Positions 1 through 8,409 of a stretch of DNA of 64,000 nucleotides are shown here, in pieces (the first letter of the stretch is position 1; the number at the start of each line of letters is the position of its first letter). Under the pieces are notes generated by a model. It was not told where the DNA came from, made no database searches, and saw nothing but the letters and a program-made list of their open reading frames with translations. The DNA comes from Streptomyces sp. NBC_00433 (lineage in GTDB: Bacteria; Actinomycetota; Actinomycetes; Streptomycetales; Streptomycetaceae), in the NCBI GenBank assembly GCA_036015235.1, contig CP107926.1:5723501-5787500 (forward strand), read 5' to 3'. A program made the position numbers and the translations under genes.

Positions 1-1
1 C

Positions 2-157
2 TCCGGCACCGAATACGTCATCGAGGTGTCGTTCAAGGCCGACGACTACGACGACGCGGCGGAGCTGCACGCGGACGCGATCTCCGTCGCCGACGCGCAC
101 GGCTGGCTCTACCACGGCGACATCCTCAAGACCCAGCTCATCCTCGACCGCTACTGA
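2..157 (+). CDS. C-terminal end of an unidentified protein (partial)
   Basis: The window opens inside a reading frame that begins before base 1 and stops at a TGA at 155-157. About 51 residues remain. They are acidic and alpha/beta-like, with an Asp-rich stretch (KADDYDDAAE) and an ending of ILKTQLILDRY. The frame shows the third-position GC bias expected of a real gene, but too little is left to name a family. It converges on the phosphatase gene that follows on the other strand. I do not recognise it. Confidence 0.6.
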   Translation, partial: SGTEYVIEVSFKADDYDDAAELHADAISVADAHGWLYHGDILKTQLILDRY

Positions 158-205
158 CCCCGCCGCTGAGCGGACACAGCCCCGGGGGGCCGCCACCCCC
201 CGGCC

Positions 206-802
206 CTACGCCGCCGCGGCGCTGCTCACCAGCGCCCTGAGCCTCGTCGCGCGCAGGCGCACCACCACCGGTGCCGCCCGCCGCGAGGCGAGGGCCAGCG
301 GCCAGGCGACCAGGCCGCCCAGCACCAGGGCGGCCAGCACGTCGTGCGGGTAGTGCACCCCGATCCACACCCGGGAGAGCGCCATCAGCAGCGCGAGGGG
401 CAGGGCGTAAAGCCCGGTCCACCGCGCGGCCGACAGCAGCGCGACCGCCGCGGCCGCGGCGATGGCGGAGTGGTTGCTCGGGAAGGCGTAGTCGCCGAGC
501 GGCGGGCACGCCTCGACGGTCACCGCGTGCAGCGTCCGGCAGGGCCGCTGCTCGGCGACGGCGGACTTCACGGCGTCGTTGACGAGGAAAACGGCGACCA
601 CGACGAGCGGAACGCACAGCGCCGCCGCCATCCGGGCGGCGTCCGCGGACCGGGCCCGCCACCACACCGCGAGCATCATGGCGGCGAAGACGCCGAGCCC
701 GTAGTCGCTGAAGAAGCGGACGGCGTCGTCGAGGGGCTGCGGGGCGCGCTGGGCGAGATCGGTGACCCAGCGGTAGAGGCCCGCGTCGAACTGCGAGGTC
801 AC
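206..802 (-). CDS. PAP2-family membrane phosphatase
   Basis: This 198-residue protein has the three signatures of the PAP2/undecaprenyl-pyrophosphate phosphatase superfamily. They are a K-x6-RP motif (K79 to RP 86-87), PSNH at 108-111 in place of the usual PSGH, and SRVWIGVHYPHD at 143-154. Several hydrophobic segments surround them. Members dephosphorylate lipid pyrophosphates or phosphatidic acid at the outer membrane face. The GTG start at 802 overlaps the stop of the upstream DedA gene as GTGA, which implies translational coupling; a longer in-frame extension upstream is an out-of-frame shadow of DedA. Together with a DedA-type lipid transporter, a role in polyprenyl-phosphate recycling is a reasonable inference but is not shown by the sequence. 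Confidence 0.85.
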   Translation of the reverse strand: MTSQFDAGLYRWVTDLAQRAPQPLDDAVRFFSDYGLGVFAAMMLAVWWRARSADAARMAAALCVPLVVVAVFLVNDAVKSAVAEQRPCRTLHAVTVEACPPLGDYAFPSNHSAIAAAAAVALLSAARWTGLYALPLALLMALSRVWIGVHYPHDVLAALVLGGLVAWPLALASRRAAPVVVRLRATRLRALVSSAAAA

Positions 803-1464
803 AGGCCCTCCGGGGAGTCGCCGGCCGAACCGCGGCGGCGGCCGCGCAGGACTTCCAGGCCGAGCGGGGCCAGCGAGACCACGACGATGACGGCGACGAT
901 CGGCAGCAGGTACGTGTCGACGTGCGGGACGGACGAGCCGAGGCCGTAGCCGCCCAGGACGAGCCCGACGCTCCACACGGTGCCGCCGACGACCTGCCAG
1001 AGGGTGAAGGTGCGCGCCGAGACGCCGAGCGCGCCGGCCAGCGGGTTCAGCACGGTGCGGACCACCGGGACGAAGCGGGCCAGGACGACGGCCTTGGCGT
1101 GGCCGTACCTTTCCAGCAGCTCACCGGCGCGTTCCGTGCCCTGGTGGATCTTCCGGCTCCTGGTCCTGGCCAGCAGGGCGGGGCCGCCGCGCCGCCCGAT
1201 GGCGTAACCGGTCTGCGCCCCGAGCAGCGCGCCCGCGACCGAGGCGACGAGCACCTGCCACAGCGAGAGGTGCACCACGTCGGACGCGCCGGACACGCTG
1301 AGCAGGCCCGCGGTGAACAGGAGGGAGTCGCCGGGCAGGAAGAAGCCGATGAGCAGACCGGTTTCGGCGAACAGGACGACGGCGATGCCGACGGCTCCGA
1401 AGGAGGACAGCAGCGAGGTCGCGTCCAGTACGTTCACGGCCTGGTCCAAGGCGGGCAGGGGCAT
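799..1464 (-). CDS. DedA-family membrane protein
   Basis: This 221-residue polytopic protein belongs to the DedA/SNARE-associated family (PF09335). It has the acidic first segment with ETGLLIGFFLPGDSLLF (residues 34-50) and the paired arginines of ARFVPVVRT (R130 and R136). DedA proteins are linked to membrane-potential maintenance, and some act as undecaprenyl-phosphate translocases that return the carrier lipid to the cytoplasmic face. The gene leads an operon with the PAP2 phosphatase. It diverges from the BlaI-type repressor over a 113-bp gap that carries two palindromic operators, so both operons are probably under the same control. A second DedA lies at 25582. Confidence 0.9.
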   Translation of the reverse strand: MPLPALDQAVNVLDATSLLSSFGAVGIAVVLFAETGLLIGFFLPGDSLLFTAGLLSVSGASDVVHLSLWQVLVASVAGALLGAQTGYAIGRRGGPALLARTRSRKIHQGTERAGELLERYGHAKAVVLARFVPVVRTVLNPLAGALGVSARTFTLWQVVGGTVWSVGLVLGGYGLGSSVPHVDTYLLPIVAVIVVVSLAPLGLEVLRGRRRGSAGDSPEGL

Positions 1465-1516
1465 GGCGGTGGGGCCCTCCCATAATGGGTCCGGGGGCGC
1501 GGTGCGGCACCCCTCC

Positions 1517-1534
1517 GACTACAGTCATGTAGTC
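1517..1534. promoter_or_regulatory. BlaI-type operator 1 (perfect palindrome)
   Basis: GACTACA-GTCA-TGTAGTC is a perfect inverted repeat with 7-bp arms and a 4-bp spacer. Its TACA/TGTA core is typical of BlaI/MecI-family operators. It lies between the divergent DedA and BlaI-type genes, where it could repress both. Confidence 0.75.
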
Positions 1535-1535
1535 G

Positions 1536-1553
1536 GTCTACAGAACTGTAGAC
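1536..1553. promoter_or_regulatory. BlaI-type operator 2 (perfect palindrome)
   Basis: GTCTACA-GAAC-TGTAGAC is a second perfect inverted repeat with the same geometry as operator 1. Their centres are 19 bp apart, about two helical turns, so two repressor dimers could bind the same DNA face. It ends 24 bp before the repressor start codon. Confidence 0.75.
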
Positions 1554-1577
1554 GAACGAGCGGGAAGGAGCGATTCC

Positions 1578-2141
1578 ATGCAGGACGCCAACGCGTCTGC
1601 CCGCCGCCCTTCGGGCGAGCTGGAAGCAAGCGTGCTCGCCGCGCTCTGGGCGGCGAACGGCCGGGCGCTCACCCCCGCCGACGTCCAGCGGGACCTGGTC
1701 GCCGCCCTCGGCGCCGACCTCGCACGCACCACGGTCACCACGATCCTCGCCCGCCTCCACGAGAAGGGCTCCGTGAGCCGCACCCGCGCGGGCCGCGGCT
1801 ACGCCTACCTCCCCGCCCAGGACCCCCCCGGCCTCGCCGCCCGCCGCATGCGCACCGAGCTGGACAAATCAGCCGACGGCCTGCGCGGCACGGTTCTGGC
1901 CCGCTTCGTCTCCGAGCTCGACCCGGACGACGAGCGCCTGCTGCGCTCGCTTCTGGCCCAGGTCCCGGGCGAGGGGGGCTCCGCCTCGCCTGCCGCCGGG
2001 GGCGCCGACCCCGCCGGGGGCGCTCCCGCGCGGGGTCCCGGCGCGGACGCCGTTGACGGTACGGACGCCGGTGCGCGGGGTGCCCGTACGGTCGGCGGTA
2101 CGGGCGCCGGTGACGGCCGTCGCGGGGGTGCCGGATCGTGA
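1578..2141 (+). CDS. BlaI/MecI/CopY-family transcriptional repressor
   Basis: The 187-residue protein has the family's winged helix at about residues 12-80, with a recognition helix around ARTTVTTILARLHEKG (49-64) and a wing near TRAGRGYAY. A helical dimerisation segment follows (about 85-130). The last 55 residues are a low-complexity Gly/Ala/Asp tail not usual in the family. In the family, the paired membrane protease triggers cleavage of the repressor and releases the operator. An AAGGAG ribosome site precedes the ATG. The stop overlaps the GTG of the M56 protease as GTGA. Twin palindromes upstream suggest autoregulation and shared control with the DedA-PAP2 operon. Confidence 0.88.
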   Translation: MQDANASARRPSGELEASVLAALWAANGRALTPADVQRDLVAALGADLARTTVTTILARLHEKGSVSRTRAGRGYAYLPAQDPPGLAARRMRTELDKSADGLRGTVLARFVSELDPDDERLLRSLLAQVPGEGGSASPAAGGADPAGGAPARGPGADAVDGTDAGARGARTVGGTGAGDGRRGGAGS

Positions 2142-3049
2142 ACTACGCCGTGTGGGTCCCCCTGCTGCTCCCCCTCCTGGCCGTGCCCGCCGCGAAGCGC
2201 CTGGCCGAGGCGCTGTCGCCGCGCGCCGCGGCCTGGCTGCTGGCCGGCTCCGCGGTGGCGCTGGCCGCGTGCAGTACGGCCGCGCTGGCGCTGCTCGCCG
2301 GGGCCGGGGCGCTGCGGCTGCCGCCGGTGGCCGCGCTCGGCCACCTCGTCCTGCCGGTCGTCGGCGACCAGGTCACCGTGCCGGCCGCGTGCGTCGCCGC
2401 GGCGCTGCTGGCCGCGGTCGGCGTCGCCCTGCTGCGTACGTCACGCCAGCGCGTCGTGCTCGCCGCCCGCGCCCGCCGCGTCGCCGCCGCCTCCGGTGCG
2501 GCGGCCGGCGACCTCACCGTCCTGGACGACGACGGGCCCGACGCGTACGCCCTCCCCGGGCGGCCAGGTCGGATCGTCGTCACCACCGGGATGCTCAGGG
2601 CGCTCGACCCGGCGGAACGGGAGGTGCTGCTCGCGCACGAACGCGCCCACCTCACCGGCCGCCACCACCACTTCCTCACCGCCCTCGCCCTGTCCTGCGC
2701 CGCCCACCCGGCCCTGCGGATACTGCGCGGCCCGCTCTCCTACGCCCTCGAACGCTGCGCCGACGAGGCCGCCGCCACCGCGATCGGCGACCGCCGCGTC
2801 GCCGCCCGCGCGATCGGGCGGGCAGCGCTGGCCACCCGCCCGACGGCGCCCCGCCCCCTCGCGGCCCTGTCCGCGAGCACCGGCCCCGTCCCCCGCCGCG
2901 TCGCCGCCCTCCTCACCCGCCCCCACCCCTCCCGCACCCCCCGCACCGTCGCCGCCGCCCTCGCCTGCTGCCTCGCCCTCTCCGCAGGCTGCGCCCTGGA
3001 GGCCGCCCACGACCTCCACGGCTCGATCGAGGTGGCCCAGGCCGAATAG
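2138..3049 (+). CDS. M56-family (BlaR1-type) membrane metalloprotease
   Basis: The 303-residue protein has N-terminal membrane segments, a cytoplasmic zinc-protease domain with HERAH at 167-171 (the HExxH signature), a downstream SYALERCADEAA segment likely to supply the third zinc ligand, and a C-terminal hydrophobic segment near residues 268-285. This is the BlaR1/MecR1 protease architecture. It lacks the extracellular penicillin-binding sensor of true BlaR1, so its signal is unknown. The GTG start overlaps the repressor stop, as is usual for BlaI-M56 pairs. It probably relieves repression of its own operon and of DedA-PAP2. Confidence 0.85.
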   Translation: MNYAVWVPLLLPLLAVPAAKRLAEALSPRAAAWLLAGSAVALAACSTAALALLAGAGALRLPPVAALGHLVLPVVGDQVTVPAACVAAALLAAVGVALLRTSRQRVVLAARARRVAAASGAAAGDLTVLDDDGPDAYALPGRPGRIVVTTGMLRALDPAEREVLLAHERAHLTGRHHHFLTALALSCAAHPALRILRGPLSYALERCADEAAATAIGDRRVAARAIGRAALATRPTAPRPLAALSASTGPVPRRVAALLTRPHPSRTPRTVAAALACCLALSAGCALEAAHDLHGSIEVAQAE

Positions 3050-3061
3050 CCCGCATCGCGC

Positions 3062-3345
3062 CCCGCCCCGATGGTGGCCCGGGTCGCCACCGCCCGAAGG
3101 CGGCTCCCCGGTCCGTTCGGGACCACCGGCGGGTGTGTGGCCGGCCGCGCCGTCCCCCGCGCTCCTGGGGGTGCCCTCCGGGGCAGAGGGCGAGCGTTTC
3201 CAGGGGCGCGTGGGGGTACCCCCAGGCGAGGCTCTGGGGGAGAACTGCGCGCCCAGCCCCGATGGTGGCGGGGGCCGCCACCGCCCGAACGGGGCGGCGC
3301 ACGCTCGCGGCCGGACCCGCCCGCCGGTGGGCGGGAAAAGAACTT
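3062..3345. repeat. Intergenic repeat block 1
   Basis: This gap holds two copies of a GATGGTGGC...GCCACCGCCCGAA module (near 3070-3108 and 3259-3298). Between them lies one exact 31-bp GGTACC-centred module at 3211-3241, flanked by GGGGCGCG on the left and GAACTGCGCG on the right. The same modules recur at seven other sites in the window. No gene is seen here. The block follows the protease stop and ends just before the ECF42-type promoter. Confidence 0.8.
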
Positions 3346-3355
3346 CGCGCCGCGA

Positions 3356-3382
3356 TGTCGAGAAGCGGCGCCCGGCTCCGTC
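3356..3382 (+). promoter_or_regulatory. Candidate ECF42-dependent promoter
   Basis: TGTCGA (3356-3361) and CGTC (3379-3382) are separated by 17 bp, 53 bp upstream of the DGPF gene. This matches the ECF42 promoter as I recall it (TGTCGA at -35, CGA/TC at -10). The downstream operon encodes an ECF42-type sigma factor, so the site would be autoregulatory. Confidence 0.6.
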
Positions 3383-3434
3383 CCCGAGGTGAACGCGGCC
3401 ACAATGGGCCGCATCCGCACCGAGGAGAACGACC

Positions 3435-3850
3435 ATGGCCAAGTACCTGCTGCTGAAGCACTACCGGGGCGCCCCGTCCGCGGTCAACGACATCCCCATG
3501 GACCAGTGGACGCAGGAGGAGATCACCGCGCACCTCGCGTACATGAACGACTTCGCGGCCCGGCTGGAGAAGACCGGGGAGTACGTCGACGGGCAGGCGC
3601 TGAGCCCGGAGGGGACGTTCGTGCGGTACGACGGTGAGGGGCGGCCGCCGGTGACGGACGGGCCGTTCGCGGAGAGCAAGGACCTCATCGCCGGCTGGAT
3701 GGTGATCGACGTCGACACGTACGAGCGTGCCGTCGAGCTGGCCGGGGAGCTGTCGGCGGCGCCCGGGGCGGGCGGGCGGCCGATCCACGAGTGGCTGGAG
3801 CTGCGCCCGTTCCTGACCGCCTCGCACAGCACCACGGAGTGCCCTCACCG

Positions 3851-3854
<4 letters not shown>
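3435..3854 (+). CDS. YCII/DGPF-domain protein
   Basis: This 139-residue protein is a DGPF/YCII-related small protein. The defining DGPFAESKDLIAGW motif is at about residues 75-88, and the fold is ferredoxin-like. Its biochemical role is not established, though some YCII relatives are dehydratases or chlorohydrolases. DGPF genes are the standard partners and targets of ECF42 sigma factors. The stop overlaps the GTG of the sigma gene as GTGA. The ATG is preceded by GAGGAGAACGACC, a good ribosome site. Confidence 0.88.
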
Positions 3855-4996
<1,142 letters not shown>

Positions 4997-5018
4997 GCCC
5001 CCCGTGCCCAGCGGAAGC

Positions 5019-5125
5019 GGGCTGACCCGGGGGCCGCGCTGTCCCGCGGGGCCGGGGTGATCCGGGGGCCGGTCTGTCCCGCGAGGGCGGTCTGCCCCGG
5101 GGCCGGGCTGTCGCGCGGGGCGATG
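5019..5125. repeat. Degenerate tandem repeat of about 18 bp
   Basis: At least six imperfect units of 16-19 bp, of the type GCTGTCCCGCGGGGCCGGG, run in tandem between the sigma-factor stop and the DUF2786 gene. No reading frame is conserved. The array is GC-rich and could fold, but no terminator T-tract is evident. Confidence 0.5.
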
Positions 5126-5226
5126 TGCCACGCCGGGCCGCGTGCGGGCGCGGGGTGGCACGGCCGTGGTCGCCTACGACCCGGCCGCGTGCGGGCCGAA
5201 GGCGTCCGGCCAGGGACAATGGCGGG

Positions 5227-6252
5227 GTGGAAGACACCTTCGCCGCCGCCCTGGCCCGCGCGATCCGAGGCGGCACCGACGACGTGGACGCCGCCGCGTC
5301 CGTGCTCGCCGCCGCGGCGGAGTGGGACGCGGTGGCGCGGCGCCACGCGGACGACGCCGTGAAGAACAGCGCCCTGCGCGGCTGGCAGCCGCAGGACCTG
5401 CTGCGGATGGCCGGCCGCGAGCTGGAGCCGCTGCACCAGCGGCTGGCGGCGGCACTGCCCGAACCGGGCCTCGGCGCCTTCGCCCGGACCGAGCGCCTCG
5501 ACCGCTTCTCCGCGGCGACGGCGTATGTCGAGGTCCTCCGCCTGTACGCCCGCCTCCCGGCGATCCCCGCCCTGACCAGCGCTCCTGCCGAGGAATCCGC
5601 ACCGCCGAAGATGCTGGCCCGCATCCGGGCCCTGCTGGCGAAGGCGGAGTCGACCGGCTACCCGGACGAGGCCGAGGCCCTCTCGGCGAAGGCCCAGCAC
5701 CTGATGGCCCGCCACAGCATCGACGCGGCCCTGCTGGCCGCGTCCCACGACACGCAGTCCACCGCCGGCGCCCGCCGTATCGGCGTCGAGCGCCCGTACG
5801 AGGGCGCGAAGGCCCTCCTCCTGGACGCCGTCGCGGCGGCGAACCGCTGCCAGTCCGTGTGGTCCTCCGAGCTGGGCTTCTCCACCGTCGTCGGCCACGC
5901 CCCCGACCTCGACGCGGTCGAACTCCTCTACACCTCCCTCCTCGTCCAGGCCGACCGCGCCCTCCACCGCGGCCGCACCTCGCGCTCCCGCGACTTCCGC
6001 GAGTCCTTCCTGATCGCCTACGCCTCCCGCATCCGCGCCCGCCTGCTGACGGCCACCGAGGAGGAGGAGTCCGCGACCCCCGACCTCCTCCCGGCCCTGA
6101 CCTCCCGCGCCCTGGCGGTCGAGGACACCACCCGCCGCCTCTTCCCGACCACGACGACCTCGCGTCTGAAGGCCCGCGACGCGGACGGCTGGCAGGAGGG
6201 CGAGTCGGCGGCGGACACGGCCCACCTCGCCACCGGCCGCGATCGCCAGTAG
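5227..6252 (+). CDS. DUF2786 domain protein
   Basis: A 341-residue soluble protein. The DUF2786 core lies near residues 130-165 (LARIRALLAKAESTGYPDEA, then a KAQHLMARHSID segment). The N-terminal 120 residues are helical, and the C-terminal half is rich in Arg and Ser. The function of the family is unknown. I chose the GTG at 5227 because upstream in-frame codons run through the tandem repeat and encode Arg/Pro-rich shadow sequence. It stands alone between the ECF42 operon and the WhiJ-like cluster. Confidence 0.82.
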   Translation: MEDTFAAALARAIRGGTDDVDAAASVLAAAAEWDAVARRHADDAVKNSALRGWQPQDLLRMAGRELEPLHQRLAAALPEPGLGAFARTERLDRFSAATAYVEVLRLYARLPAIPALTSAPAEESAPPKMLARIRALLAKAESTGYPDEAEALSAKAQHLMARHSIDAALLAASHDTQSTAGARRIGVERPYEGAKALLLDAVAAANRCQSVWSSELGFSTVVGHAPDLDAVELLYTSLLVQADRALHRGRTSRSRDFRESFLIAYASRIRARLLTATEEEESATPDLLPALTSRALAVEDTTRRLFPTTTTSRLKARDADGWQEGESAADTAHLATGRDRQ

Positions 6253-6386
6253 CCAGGAATATCTGCGACGAGATCGTCATGGACGCCCTGGCTGCGGAAT
6301 TCGCCTGCCCCTCCCTCGTCGGCCCCGCTGTGGACGGGCCATCGGCCTGAAGCTCCGGGTGCGGACTACGCAAGGGAAGAGGGAGG

Positions 6387-6857
6387 TCAGGCGTCCGGGT
6401 GGGTGCAGAGGGCCCAGACGATTTTGCCGGGGCCGTCGCGGTCGGTGACGCCCCACTGGTGGGCGGTCAGGGTGTCCACCAGGGTGAGGCCGCGGCCCCG
6501 TTCGGCGTCGGTGGGGGCCTGGCGGAGGGTGGGGGTGCGCTCGGCGGGGTTGATCGAGTCGTGGACCTCGATGCGGATGCCGCCGGGGGCGGGGAGGATA
6601 CTCACGCCCGTGCGGCGGCCGGGGGCGGTGGCGTGCTGGGCGGCGTTCGTCATCAGCTCGGTCAGCACGAGGCCCGCCGTAGGGGCCAGGTCAGCGAGGT
6701 CCCACTCGGCGAGTTTGCGCTCCAGGGAGTGGCGGGCCTGGTGGACGCCGCGGGGGGTGGCGGGCCACAGGATCTGGGCGGGGAGGTAGGGGGATGTCGT
6801 GGTCGCCATCGGGAGGAGCCGCCTCTGCGTGATCGGGGTTTGACGTTCTGTAGGCAA
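6387..6857 (-). CDS. GHKL-type ATP-binding protein (AbaA/anti-sigma-like)
   Basis: This is a protein of up to 156 residues with a HATPase_c_2 fold. The N-box reads LTELMTNAAQHA, a short G1 follows (VHDS), and the glycine box is DAERGRGLTLVDTLT. Such small kinase-fold proteins resemble SpoIIAB/RsbW anti-sigma factors. In Streptomyces they are routinely paired with WhiJ-like regulators. The gene diverges from the XRE regulator at 7035. The start is uncertain: the ATG at 6857 and an internal ATG at 6809 are both possible, and neither has a strong ribosome site. Confidence 0.82.
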   Translation of the reverse strand: MPTERQTPITQRRLLPMATTTSPYLPAQILWPATPRGVHQARHSLERKLAEWDLADLAPTAGLVLTELMTNAAQHATAPGRRTGVSILPAPGGIRIEVHDSINPAERTPTLRQAPTDAERGRGLTLVDTLTAHQWGVTDRDGPGKIVWALCTHPDA

Positions 6858-7034
6858 GAGTGGGCGTCGCCGCCTACGATCACCAGGGGTGGGGTATTGC
6901 CCCCTCCGACTGGCACCCGGCTGTGCCGCCGACGCGGGTTCGTCACGCTCCGCACGCAGGTGGCCGCGGCTGTCGCCGGGTCCGCCGGGCCGTTGCCCGG
7001 ACGCAAGGCAAGGAAAGTGGGGTGCGTACTTCGC

Positions 7035-7874
7035 ATGAACGGCAACGGGGATGACGGGCCGTCGGCTCGGGCGACCTATCGCAACGAGCTGCTACGGCAA
7101 CGGGAGCACAACGGGTGGACCCTCGCCGAGCTGTCCGAGCGGACCCGATACGACGGCTCGTATCTGCAACGGCTGGAAAAGGGCGGCCGGTTGGGATCGG
7201 TCGACGCCGCCCGCGTGCTCGACCGGACCTACGGCACCGGTGAACTCCTCCACAACCTGTGGACATTGGCCAAGCGGGAGGCGGGCGCCAGTCGCTTCGC
7301 GGGGTTCAGCGAGGTGGAGGCGGAAGCCACCGGCATCCATGAGTTCAGTGTGAGCACGGTGCCGGGGCTGTTGCAGACCCCCGAGTACGCAGAGGCTCTG
7401 CTGCGAATGGAAGGGCCGGTGACCGAGGAAGTGCTGGCGCAACAGGTCCAGGCCCGGATAGCGCGGCAGGACCGCCTCGCCGGGCCCAAGCCACTGCCCT
7501 ACCGGGGGCTGCTGGACGAGTCGGCGATCCGTCGTCCGGTCGCCGATCGGCAGGTGTGGGCCGACCAGTTGGAGCGGCTCGTCCAAGCGGCCCACATGCC
7601 GAACGTCTCATTGCAGATCGTGCCGTTCGGGATCGGCCCCCACCCTCTGGTCATGAGTTCGGTGCAGCTTCTGTGGCTTCCCAGCGGGCGCACTGTCGCG
7701 TACATCGAGGGCAGTTGGAGTGGCCAGCTGGTCCAGGAAATCGAGGACGTGGAGCGGCTTCGCTTGGCCTACGATCTCCTGAGGGATTCCGCGCTATCGA
7801 CCGCCAACTCTCTCGCACTGTTGCGAACCATGCTGGAGGACCACACGTCATGCCGAACTCCGCACCAGACCTGA
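7035..7874 (+). CDS. WhiJ-like XRE regulator (HTH plus DUF5753)
   Basis: A 279-residue regulator. The helix-turn-helix is at about residues 12-70 (GWTLAELSERTRYDGSYLQR), followed by the DUF5753 domain with FSVSTVPGLLQTPEYAEALL and LQIVPFGIGPHP. This is the WhiJ type used in Streptomyces developmental regulation, where many paralogues occur with DUF397 and ATP-binding partners. The ATG at 7035 puts the HTH at the usual distance from the N terminus; the longer upstream frame is antisense to the divergent gene. It overlaps the DUF397 start by 25 bp. Confidence 0.9.
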   Translation: MNGNGDDGPSARATYRNELLRQREHNGWTLAELSERTRYDGSYLQRLEKGGRLGSVDAARVLDRTYGTGELLHNLWTLAKREAGASRFAGFSEVEAEATGIHEFSVSTVPGLLQTPEYAEALLRMEGPVTEEVLAQQVQARIARQDRLAGPKPLPYRGLLDESAIRRPVADRQVWADQLERLVQAAHMPNVSLQIVPFGIGPHPLVMSSVQLLWLPSGRTVAYIEGSWSGQLVQEIEDVERLRLAYDLLRDSALSTANSLALLRTMLEDHTSCRTPHQT

Positions 7875-8068
7875 GCACCGCCACGTGGCGTAAGTCGTCG
7901 TACAGCGGCGGTACGAACCCCGACAGCTGCATCGAGGTCGCGGACGGCTACCCGGGCGTGGTCCCCGTACGCGACTCCAAGGACCCCCAGGGCCCCGCCC
8001 TGGTCTTCCCGGCGGCGGCCTGGGCCGCCTTCGTCGCCGACGTGCGGGCGGACCGCTTCCCCGGCTGA
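7850..8068 (+). CDS. DUF397 small protein (WhiJ partner)
   Basis: This 72-residue protein has the DUF397 signature: TWRKSSYSGGTNPDSCIEVA near the N terminus, then VPVRDSKDPQGPALVF and a W..F segment. DUF397 proteins are small acidic partners of WhiJ-like regulators and are thought to modulate them. The ATG lies within the last 25 bp of the regulator gene, so the two are translationally coupled. With the divergent ATP-binding gene this makes a complete three-part WhiJ-type cluster. Confidence 0.9.
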   Translation: MPNSAPDLSTATWRKSSYSGGTNPDSCIEVADGYPGVVPVRDSKDPQGPALVFPAAAWAAFVADVRADRFPG

Positions 8069-8100
8069 GGTCCGGGTGACGACAAGCGAGGGGGGACGTC

Positions 8101-8304
8101 ATGGCGAAGGTGACGATCAGCCTGGACAGTGATCTGGCGATCGAGGTCATGCTGCTGGCCGGCACGCGAAGTCCGCAGGACGCGGTCGAGTTGATCGTCC
8201 GGGACTATCTGGAACGCGGGCACCGCACCGAGGCCCGTACCGGTGACACCGCCGACGGGCATCGCGTCGCCGATCGGCGCATCGCGCCGGAAGAAGGTCG
8301 ATGA
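8101..8304 (+). CDS. VapB/ribbon-helix-helix-like antitoxin, no toxin seen
   Basis: A 67-residue protein with MAKVTISLDSDLAIEVMLLA followed by a short helix pair (SPQDAVELIVRDYLE). This beta-strand/helix/helix pattern is that of VapB-type or DUF2191 antitoxins that dimerise as ribbon-helix-helix DNA binders. The C-terminal tail is charged and disordered. No PIN-domain or other toxin follows: the next 105 bp are non-coding and then a membrane protein begins. A GGGG ribosome site precedes the ATG. It may be an orphan antitoxin or a free-standing regulator attached to the WhiJ-like cluster. Confidence 0.65.
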   Translation: MAKVTISLDSDLAIEVMLLAGTRSPQDAVELIVRDYLERGHRTEARTGDTADGHRVADRRIAPEEGR

Positions 8305-8409
8305 GGGCGGCGGACCGCTTCCCGCTCTGACCGGGTGGCGGACGCGTTCTGCCGCCCTCAGGTGCTTCTATGGTGACTCAGCGCAGCCGAGTAACCGCAT
8401 GGAGCGACC

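Noticed and set aside
3791..3850. Upstream ATG for the ECF42 sigma gene
   Set aside because: It would overlap the DGPF gene by 64 bp; the GTG at 3851 gives the GTGA coupling seen repeatedly here and the expected N terminus.
8305..8409. A toxin partner for the VapB-like protein
   Set aside because: The 105-bp gap is too short for a PIN toxin, and frames there give no recognisable sequence.
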